Source: Ignavibacteria bacterium
GTDB lineage: Bacteria > Bacteroidota > Ignavibacteria > UBA10030 > SZUA-254
Direction: 5' to 3'
Assembly (NCBI GenBank): GCA_005877655.1
Contig: VBOC01000103.1
Location: 8,365-20,706 of the forward strand
DNA: 12,342 nt
Numbering within the stretch: position 1 is the stretch's first letter; the number at the start of each line of letters is the position of its first letter. The notes below the pieces were generated by a model. The model did not search any database and was not told the origin of the DNA. It saw only the letters and a program-made list of their open reading frames with translations. Shown here piece after piece: positions 6,716-12,342 of this stretch. A program made the translations under genes and the position numbers.

Positions 6716-8582
6716 CTAGCGTCCCGTCCCGCCCGCCGGGACTCCGGGTGAACCGGTGACCGGTTTGATGATCGAGGAAAGCAAATCCGGCTTCGCCGGA
6801 ACCCGTTCCAGGGAGGGGTAGCGCAAACCGAGGTGGTACTCGACGCGGTATGTGTTATAGAACTCTCCATTAGCTGCGAGAAGTTCGAGAGGAGAAGAAT
6901 GCTTGACGTTCCCCCTGATCGCATCGAGCAGGATGTCCTTTGAAAACTTGCGGCCGTTAACGGCGATCAATTTCATCCCGGGGGCCAGACCCGCCTCCTA
7001 TGCCGATCGAGAAGCGAAGATCGAACTCCTTATGCGAAAATTCATCCGCTTCCTCGATGGAGGAGGGGGCATTCTTGTAGACCAGCTTCCAGCCAGCCAG
7101 CTCAATGCCCCCCAGCGGAGCATGGGGAGCCAGTGACTGCAACCGGGTCTTGAGAAAGCCGCTCCAGTCATAGGGCGCCACATCGTTCAGGCCTGCAAGA
7201 ACGTCTTCGATCGTGTACGGTCTTACGGCCGGCTCGCTGGTTGTTCCGCCATGGAATGCCTTGCAGAAATCGTCGAGGGACTTCGCCCCCCGTGTCTCCT
7301 GGCGGATGATTGCGTCGGCTTCAAGCCAGATCAGATTGCTCTCATCGTAGAAGTCGGTGCCCCGCCGGTAGGCTTCCCAATCAGAACCGGCATTGTACAA
7401 GACCTGCGCCTCATCGGCGCAATCCTGGAGCGGCCTCCACTCACGCCCGGGACGATAGTCCAGCCGAGCGGCGAGCAGTGCGAGATCCTCGCGGTACTCC
7501 TCGGGAGTCCGCAAGCCTGAACGGGAGGCGAGTATCTTTCCAAGATACTGCGTGAGGCCCTCGTAGACCCAGAGCAGATCACCCTTCATCGGTGTGGTAA
7601 AGTCTCCCGTCGCCAGGCCGGCGGGCCGGCGGTATTTTCCGTTCCATGAATGGACGAATTCGTGGGGAAGAAGGCCGGCCGCCATCTTTCTCAATTTCTC
7701 GTCCAACAGGGATCGCTCCGCAACGCGGTTATCGCTCGATTGGTGATGTTCAAGGCCGAAGTGAGCGACACCGTCACTGAGTGTCAGAAGGAAGTCGTAA
7801 TGTTTGTAATGGTGCGCCCCGAACAGGCCGTTCGCCTCGCTGACAAGCTTCCGGTACGCTCCGAGAAGCTGATCGTTCATCTCAAGCGCCGCTTCGTCAT
7901 CGCTCGCGATGTCTAAATAATGCGGAGCGCCGGCCGCCGTCCCGAGATCGAAGCGCCGGAAGTGTGCCCCTGTCAGCACCGGGGAATCAATAAGCTTCGC
8001 TAATGGAACCGGTCTAAAGACGATCGAGCCGCCGGTCACGCGCTCGGTCTCCAGAGCGCTGCCGGACTTCCAATCGGGAGACAGCGTGAGAGTCGCGCTC
8101 ACGCTCATTTCGTCGGGGTTCGCGCCCTTCGGATAGAGGACGACCTGATTCCAATTAATAACGGCGAGCCGGGCAGTCGACGATGCGCCGGAGGAAAATC
8201 TTTCGCCCGGCGTGGGCAAAATATAATCAAAACTGAGGTCGACCCGGTTCGTGCCGGAGGGTACGTCGCAGTGAATCTCGTACATATGCTCGAGATCCCG
8301 CCTCCAGGCTATGGTTTCGCGGCCTGCGAAAATCCTGATCCCGACGAGATCGATGATCGGCCCGGTGGGTCCGTGCTCGCCCGGAATCCACTCTGGATAA
8401 ACCAGGGTCAGAGGCCCCGGCACCGTTGTGATCGACTCCTTGACATGCAGGATCCGCCCCGGCGATTCGCGGGCATCCACGGAGAGGACAATGCCCGGCA
8501 CTTTCCCTTGTGCGGTTGCCGAATACAAGGGAGCCAGGATCGCCAACGCAAGCGCAAAGAAGTAATTCAGCCGTCGCGTCAT
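6716..8582 (-). pseudogene. M61-family glycyl aminopeptidase (secreted metallopeptidase), broken in the PDZ domain
   Basis: Zinc aminopeptidase of family M61. The start is taken as the ATG at 8582, which opens a signal peptide (MTRRLNYFFALALAILAPLYSATAQ); upstream in-frame codons would extend into mgsA. The N-terminal beta domain contains LVYPEWIPGEHGPTGPI. The catalytic domain has the zinc motif HEFVH (residues 307-311) within LLPHEFVHSWNGKYRRP and the third ligand in WVYEGLTQY (Glu341). The first frame ends correctly in FDLRFSIGI (to residue 528, base 6999) and then shifts to a stop near 6957. The PDZ domain resumes in another frame from base 6994 as AGLAPGMKLIAVNGRKFS and runs to LGLRYPSLERVP and a stop at 6716. 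Roughly 19 family residues of the PDZ core are lost, an estimated 53 bases. The catalytic domain itself is untouched, so a shortened enzyme without PDZ could still be made. Confidence 0.82.
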
Positions 8583-8598
8583 TGTTGGATTCGGTCTG

Positions 8599-9039
8599 TC
8601 AGACGGGGATCTTGCGGTTCTGCTGCGCTTCATAATCAGGCACCAGACGCTCATACTCGCCGTCCATCAGCGGAGATGAAATCATGAAATCCGCCGTAGC
8701 ACGATTGCACGCAATCGGAATGTTCCAGACCACCGCCATCCGCAGGAGAGCCTTGACGTCCGGGTCGTGCGGCTGCGGCTCGAGCGGATCCCAGAAAAAG
8801 ATCAGAAAATCGATTTCACCCTGAACGATCTTGGCGCCGATTTGCTGATCGCCCCCGAGAGGGCCGCTCTGGAGCTTGGTTATCTGGAATCCAAGCTCCT
8901 CTTCCAGAATCGCGCCGGTCGTACCGGTCGCATACACCTTGTGGTGAGCAAGTAGATCGCGATTAAAGCGCGCCCACTCGACCAGGTCGTGTTTCTTATT
9001 GTCGTGTGCGACCAGAGCGATCTGTTTGTCTGGTTCCAT
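8599..9039 (-). CDS. mgsA: Methylglyoxal synthase
   Basis: Converts dihydroxyacetone phosphate to methylglyoxal and phosphate, a bypass of lower glycolysis under phosphate limitation. 146 residues from the ATG at 9039, family-typical length. Signatures: [10 protein letters not shown] (Asp13), [10 protein letters not shown] (36-45, phosphate binding), [12 protein letters not shown] with the catalytic Asp64, [22 protein letters not shown] (the His91 and Asp94 region) and [17 protein letters not shown]. It is intact. Upstream ATGs at 9060 and beyond (adding MSYKKFP or more) are possible, as none has a good Shine-Dalgarno. It lies 16 bases before the M61 start and 63 bases after the SOD gene. Confidence 0.95.
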   Translation of the reverse strand: MEPDKQIALVAHDNKKHDLVEWARFNRDLLAHHKVYATGTTGAILEEELGFQITKLQSGPLGGDQQIGAKIVQGEIDFLIFFWDPLEPQPHDPDVKALLRMAVVWNIPIACNRATADFMISSPLMDGEYERLVPDYEAQQNRKIPV

Positions 9040-9102
9040 GGGGAACTTTTTATAGGACATACGCATCATCATGTACAAAGTGTGTGAAGATGTAGGTCCT
9101 TT

Positions 9103-9822
9103 TTACTTGCCCGAGAAACGTTTCGCCACTTCGTCCCAATTGACTACATTCCAGAAGGCGGCGAGGTATTCGGCCCTGCGGTTCTGATACTTCAGATAGT
9201 ACGCGTGTTCCCACACGTCAATGCCGAGGATCGGAACTCCCTTCACATCGGCGAGATCCATCATCGGATTATCCTGATTGGGCGTGGAAGTGATTGCGAG
9301 CTTTCCGTCCTGTTTGATGAGCCAGGCCCAGCCCGATCCGAATCTGTTCATGCCGGCCCCGGAGAGCTGCTCCTTAAACTTTTCGAACGATCCGAAATCC
9401 CTGGTGATGGCCGATGCCAGGTCGCCGGTGGGCGACCCTCCCCCTTTCGGTTTCATCCAATTCCAGAACAGCGAGTGGTTGTAATGTCCCCCGCCGTTAT
9501 TTCGTACCGCGACCGGCAGCTTCGAAACGCCGGCAAGAATTTGTTCGATTGATTTCTTATCCCATTCCGTCCCTTCAATTGCCTTATTCAGATTGGTCAC
9601 ATATGCCGCGTGATGCTTTCCGTGATGAATCTCCATGGTCATCTTGTCGATGGAGGGCTCAAGGGCATCAGTCGGATACGGCAGGTTGGGAAGTGTAAAT
9701 GGCATGGTTGATTGCTCCTGTGATTGTGTGATCGGTTTGATTGACGACAATAATCGATCGTTCTGCAGCAGCGAATAGGCGCCGCTCAGCGCTGCGGTTG
9801 AAATAAAAGTTCTCCGTTTCAT
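9103..9822 (-). CDS. sodA: Superoxide dismutase, Mn-type, with N-terminal export-like leader
   Basis: Dismutates superoxide to peroxide and oxygen. 239 residues from the ATG at 9822. The SOD domain starts at [17 protein letters not shown] (residue 40). Metal ligands are His66 (EIHHGKHH), His116 ([11 protein letters not shown]), Asp202 and His206 (DVWEHAYY). Gly residues before His116 and the Gln in NQDNPMM (Gln183) match the Mn-type pattern rather than the Fe-type Gln in the first helix, so Mn or cambialistic is likely. Residues 1-39 ([20 protein letters not shown] and on) look like a Tat- or Sec-type leader: twin Arg, short hydrophobic run. AGGAA precedes this ATG by about 7 bases. A second start, the ATG at 9705, has AGGAG at 9 bases and would give the leaderless enzyme. 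Gap to the upstream gene is 10 bases. Confidence 0.93.
   Translation of the reverse strand: MKRRTFISTAALSGAYSLLQNDRLLSSIKPITQSQEQSTMPFTLPNLPYPTDALEPSIDKMTMEIHHGKHHAAYVTNLNKAIEGTEWDKKSIEQILAGVSKLPVAVRNNGGGHYNHSLFWNWMKPKGGGSPTGDLASAITRDFGSFEKFKEQLSGAGMNRFGSGWAWLIKQDGKLAITSTPNQDNPMMDLADVKGVPILGIDVWEHAYYLKYQNRRAEYLAAFWNVVNWDEVAKRFSGK
9715..9719 (-). promoter_or_regulatory. Ribosome binding site for an internal SOD start
   Basis: AGGAG on the minus strand ends 9 bases before the ATG at 9705, exactly where the SOD domain begins ([11 protein letters not shown]). It supports a second, leaderless translation product from the SOD gene. Confidence 0.5.
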
Positions 9823-9832
9823 CTCTCGGTTC

Positions 9833-10336
9833 CTAGTGGTGGTTTTGGGGCTGCGTCCTTGCTCGCAATTTGTAGGCGATGCCCCGCACGATCTCATCGA
9901 TCGCCTCGCGCAGCTTCGAATGATCCCCCAAAGGTACATCCACGATCCGGACCGCAGTTATCGAAGAGGCCCGGGCGCGCCCGGGCGCCGCTTCGATCGG
10001 TCCTCCTTCGACGTTGATCTTGAAGGCATAAAACCCTTTCTGGCGCTGGCCGACCGGCTCGACGCCCACTCGCACGAAGTATTTCGAATTTGGATTAATC
10101 TCCCACCCTTCCGCGCGGGCGGCCTGCTTCGCCGCATCACCAAGATGATCCGACGAGAGCTTGTACGCACGATCGGCTGCAGCGGGGATCTGGACGATGA
10201 CGTTGACACCCTCGCCGCGGCCCCCTTTCGCGAGACCCGGGCTCGACACACTCGATGCGAGAATGAGGGAACCGGTAACTAGGAGGAGTAAAGCGGGGAT
10301 AATGGCAATGAGCCGGAGAAAGGTGATGTTCTTCAT
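9833..10336 (-). CDS. Unrecognised exported or membrane-anchored protein
   Basis: 167 residues, family not recognised. The N-terminus ([29 protein letters not shown], residues 1-29) is a strong hydrophobic signal peptide or anchor. After a Gly/Lys-rich hinge ([10 protein letters not shown]) comes a compact domain: VNVIVQIP, a charged helix ([21 protein letters not shown]), [23 protein letters not shown] and a final helix [20 protein letters not shown], an alternating strand-helix pattern of about 120 residues with no cysteine. A GGAAGGT ribosome binding site lies 6 bases before the ATG. It sits between the Fe-S carrier gene (72-base gap) and the SOD gene (10 bases), so it is probably cotranscribed with SOD and may serve the cell envelope under the same conditions; that is inference from position only. 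Confidence 0.75.
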   Translation of the reverse strand: MKNITFLRLIAIIPALLLLVTGSLILASSVSSPGLAKGGRGEGVNVIVQIPAAADRAYKLSSDHLGDAAKQAARAEGWEINPNSKYFVRVGVEPVGQRQKGFYAFKINVEGGPIEAAPGRARASSITAVRIVDVPLGDHSKLREAIDEIVRGIAYKLRARTQPQNHH

Positions 10337-10408
10337 GCCCCGACCTTCCGGATAGAGAGTGGTTTCAAGGGCAGGACGCGATCCCGTAACAGCTGGACGC
10401 GCGACCGC

Positions 10409-10777
10409 TCAGACGCCGAAGGAGTTGCCGCAGCCGCAAGTCTTCGTTGCCTGCGGGTTATTGAAGACAAATCCCTTCCCATTCAACCCGTCCTGGAAAT
10501 CAAGCTCCGTTCCCGAAAGAAAAAACAAACTCTTGGGATCGATAAAGACGGTGATCCCCTGGATCTCGAGAATCATATCACCCTGTTTTGATTCTGCGTC
10601 AAATCCCAGAACGTAAGTCAGGCCCGAGCACCCGCCGCCCTTGACGCCAATACGTAACGAGTGACTGTCGGGGATCTTGTTTTCCTTCTTGATTACGAGA
10701 ATATGCTCCGCAGCCTTCGGAGTCAGGGTGATATCCTCTTTCAATTTCGGTTTGTTTATTGTGGTTGTTTCCGCCAT
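10409..10777 (-). CDS. A-type iron-sulfur carrier (HesB/IscA/ErpA family)
   Basis: Accepts Fe-S clusters from the SUF scaffold and delivers them to apoproteins. 122 residues. The three cluster-ligand cysteines are in place: Cys50 in VKGGGCSGL, and Cys114 and Cys116 in TCGCGNSF near the C-terminus. ITLTPKAAEHI and the FIDPKSLFFLSGTELDF strand-turn are typical. A strong AGGAAGGAG lies 4 bases before the ATG. The 23-base gap after sufT and the matching function indicate one operon. It could be named sufA, iscA or erpA; sequence alone does not separate these. Confidence 0.93.
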   Translation of the reverse strand: MAETTTINKPKLKEDITLTPKAAEHILVIKKENKIPDSHSLRIGVKGGGCSGLTYVLGFDAESKQGDMILEIQGITVFIDPKSLFFLSGTELDFQDGLNGKGFVFNNPQATKTCGCGNSFGV

Positions 10778-10800
10778 CGGTCTCCTTCCTCTCTCAACAA

Positions 10801-11145
10801 TTAAAACATTCCAAGCTCAAGTTTCGCCGCCTCCGACATCATCGTCGGATTCCACGGCGGGTCCCATACAACCTCCACCTTCGCGCTGGAAACCCCCTGT
10901 ACGCCCTTCACCTTGGATTCGACGTCGGGCGGGAGGGATTGCGCTGCCGGGCAGCTCGGCGATGTGAGCGTCATGGCGATTTTGACGGCGCCGGCTTCGT
11001 CCACGTCGACGCGATAAATCAGACCGAGCTCATAAATATTCACCGGGATCTCCGGATCGAAACAGGTACGGAGAGCTTCGATCACCTGCGCTTCGATGAT
11101 ATTCTTTTCAATCGAACTGATTTCATCCATCCGGGAAGAGTCCAT
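10801..11145 (-). CDS. sufT: SufT / MIP18-family (DUF59) Fe-S maturation factor
   Basis: Auxiliary factor for Fe-S protein maturation, homologous to eukaryotic MIP18/CIA2. 114 residues from the ATG at 11145. Family motifs: CFDPEIPVNIYELGLIY (from residue 28), MTLTSPSCPAAQSLP with the conserved Cys65, and VVWDPPWNPTMMSEAAKLELGMF at the C-terminus. I chose this start because AGGAGAGGAG (11161-11152) stands 6 bases upstream. The frame is open further to an ATG at 11202 and a GTG at 11208, but those extra 19-21 residues are not typical of the family. It lies 72 bases after sufU. Confidence 0.9.
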   Translation of the reverse strand: MDSSRMDEISSIEKNIIEAQVIEALRTCFDPEIPVNIYELGLIYRVDVDEAGAVKIAMTLTSPSCPAAQSLPPDVESKVKGVQGVSSAKVEVVWDPPWNPTMMSEAAKLELGMF

Positions 11146-11151
11146 TGTTTG

Positions 11152-11161
11152 CTCCTCTCCT
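11152..11161 (-). promoter_or_regulatory. Strong ribosome binding site fixing the sufT start
   Basis: AGGAGAGGAG on the minus strand, 6 bases before the ATG at 11145. It is the best Shine-Dalgarno in the window and favours this start over the in-frame ATG at 11202. Confidence 0.6.
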
Positions 11162-11217
11162 ATATACGCAATCTTGGGGTCTTTTTCAACATGTTCTGGC
11201 ATAGACACGGGTTCCTT

Positions 11218-11670
11218 CTACTCGGTCGAAACGACCGCCGCTTCCGATTCAAGCGCTGCATGCAGTGTGTGCCACGGAAGTGTTGCGCACTTGACGCGTG
11301 CCGGAAATTCGGAGACTCCTGAAAAGGCCGCAAGTTTTCCCAGGTTTTCAATGTGATCGGTGGTATCGAGCTCGCCGGTCACCAGGTGATGGAATTTCTC
11401 GAACAGCAGCTCTGCCTCCGCCTTCGATCTCCCCTTCACGATGGAACTCATCACCGAAGCGGACGCCTTCGAGATCGCGCATCCCTTTCCTTCGAAACTT
11501 ACATCCGTGATGAGATCACCGTCCATCTTCAGGTAAATTGTATAGTGGTCGCCGCACAGCGGATTATAGCCCTCAACTCTCCGGTCGGCGTCTGCCATCG
11601 TCCGGAAATTGCGAGGGCTTTTATTGTGGTCCAGGATAACCTCCTGGTAGAGCTCTCTCAGGGCGGACAT
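11218..11670 (-). CDS. sufU: SufU zinc-dependent sulfur acceptor
   Basis: SufU takes persulfide sulfur from SufS and passes it to the SUF scaffold. 150 residues. Zinc/sulfur ligands Cys39 and Asp41 (NPLCGD), Cys64 (GKGCAIS) and Cys128 (RVKCATLPW) are present. The region between Cys64 and Cys128 has the insertion that separates SufU from IscU. Its start overlaps the sufS stop in a TAATG, which indicates coupled translation and stoichiometric synthesis with SufS. AAAGG lies 10 bases upstream of the ATG. Confidence 0.95.
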   Translation of the reverse strand: MSALRELYQEVILDHNKSPRNFRTMADADRRVEGYNPLCGDHYTIYLKMDGDLITDVSFEGKGCAISKASASVMSSIVKGRSKAEAELLFEKFHHLVTGELDTTDHIENLGKLAAFSGVSEFPARVKCATLPWHTLHAALESEAAVVSTE

Positions 11671-12342
11671 TAGCTAAACACCTTTACGGCGCGATGAATT
11701 CCCGCAACGAGCGAATCCACTTCCTCCACGGTATTATAGAGCGCAAACGACGCCCGCGCGGTGGCGGGGATTCCAAACCGCTGCATGACCGGCTGAGCGC
11801 AATGGTGTCCGGTGCGGATCGCAATTCCGTCGTCATCAAGGATTGTTCCGATATCGTGCGGATGGATACCGTTAAGCACGAACGAGACGACTCCGGTCTT
11901 CATCCGTGCCGTTCCGATCATGCGTAGCCCGCTCACGCCCGCCAGCGCCGAGGTCGCATAGCGCAGGACTTCTCGCTCGTGCGCCATCGCCCCTTCTCTG
12001 TCGATCCGCCCGAGATAATCGACCGCCGCTCCGAGTCCGACACCGCCGGAAATATTCGGCGTCCCGGCTTCGAACTTGTGCGGAAGGTCATTATAGATCG
12101 TCTTCTCGAATGTCACCGACTTGATCATATCTCCGCCTCCCTGATAGGGCGGCATCGCTTCGAGCAGTGCCCGCTTCCCGTAGAGGATCCCGATCCCCGT
12201 CGGCCCGAACATCTTGTGCCCCGAAAATGCGTAAAAGTCACATTCAAGATCCTGGACGTCCACCGGCATGTGCGGGACCGCCTGGGCTCCGTCGAGCATG
12301 ACGGGCACTCCGTGCCCGTGCGCGATGCGGATCATCTCCTTC
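11670..12342 (-). CDS. sufS: Cysteine desulfurase SufS (N-terminus cut by window edge)
   Basis: PLP-dependent group II cysteine desulfurase, sulfur source for Fe-S assembly. About 223 C-terminal residues are visible; a complete SufS is near 400. [14 protein letters not shown] carries the PLP-contacting Asp, [13 protein letters not shown] the Schiff-base Lys, [10 protein letters not shown] the substrate loop, and [12 protein letters not shown] the catalytic Cys on the group II type short loop. The Lys-to-Cys spacing of 138 residues equals that of Escherichia coli SufS. The TAA stop overlaps the sufU start. Confidence 0.95.
   Translation of the reverse strand, partial: KEMIRIAHGHGVPVMLDGAQAVPHMPVDVQDLECDFYAFSGHKMFGPTGIGILYGKRALLEAMPPYQGGGDMIKSVTFEKTIYNDLPHKFEAGTPNISGGVGLGAAVDYLGRIDREGAMAHEREVLRYATSALAGVSGLRMIGTARMKTGVVSFVLNGIHPHDIGTILDDDGIAIRTGHHCAQPVMQRFGIPATARASFALYNTVEEVDSLVAGIHRAVKVFS

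Noticed and set aside
6716..6976. Separate small gene of 86 residues
   Set aside because: It is the C-terminal half of the M61 PDZ domain and tail in a shifted frame, not an independent gene.
11146..11208. N-terminal extension of SufT from the GTG at 11208 or ATG at 11202
   Set aside because: The extension is not family-like and a very strong ribosome binding site within it serves the ATG at 11145.
1..12342. CRISPR array, insertion sequence, integrase, toxin-antitoxin pair or phage genes
   Set aside because: I looked for spaced direct repeats, transposase motifs and small paired genes on both strands and saw none; every large frame on the minus strand is a housekeeping or stress gene.

Overview
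The window is a collinear block of housekeeping and stress-defence genes, all transcribed on the minus strand (right to left). I see no insertion sequence, phage, CRISPR array or defence island. Base composition is moderately GC-rich throughout. The gene content (adjacent folP and cdaA, a SufS-SufU-SufT set, an M61 glycyl aminopeptidase, methylglyoxal synthase, an Mn-type SOD with an N-terminal leader) suggests a member of the Bacteroidota/Chlorobiota/Ignavibacteriota (FCB) group. That placement is inference from gene families and order, not from a phylogenetic marker. Both ends are cut inside genes: sufS at the right edge and a CoA-disulfide-reductase-like flavoprotein at the left edge.

From right to left (direction of transcription): (i) bases 12342-8599 hold sufS (partial), sufU, sufT, an A-type Fe-S carrier, an unrecognised secreted protein, an Mn-type superoxide dismutase and mgsA. 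Spacing is tight; sufS and sufU overlap in a TAATG. This looks like an Fe-S assembly/oxidative-stress run. (ii) Bases 8582-6716 hold an M61 peptidase gene, broken in its PDZ domain. (iii) After a 195-base gap with a good sigma70-like promoter come a tiny 34-residue, half-Lys/Arg protein, folP, cdaA (c-di-AMP cyclase), pcm and miaA (broken), probably one operon. (iv) After a 131-base gap with a weaker promoter candidate come tRNA-Pro(CGG), a single-domain response regulator, der (broken) and the flavoprotein.

The most striking observation is that four otherwise well-conserved genes each lack one short internal block that their families have, with clean homology on both sides: der (about 49 bases), miaA (about 16), cdaA (about 42, in frame) and the M61 peptidase (about 53). 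These sizes are estimated from remembered family sequences. Three of the four shift the frame. Der is normally essential and cdaA often is, so such clustering is more likely an assembly or amplification artefact than biology, but it decides how the window should be annotated. Other points of note are two plausible starts on the SOD gene (exported versus cytoplasmic form), the tiny basic protein ahead of folP, and the unrecognised exported protein next to the SOD. I did not find a convincing undescribed biological system here.
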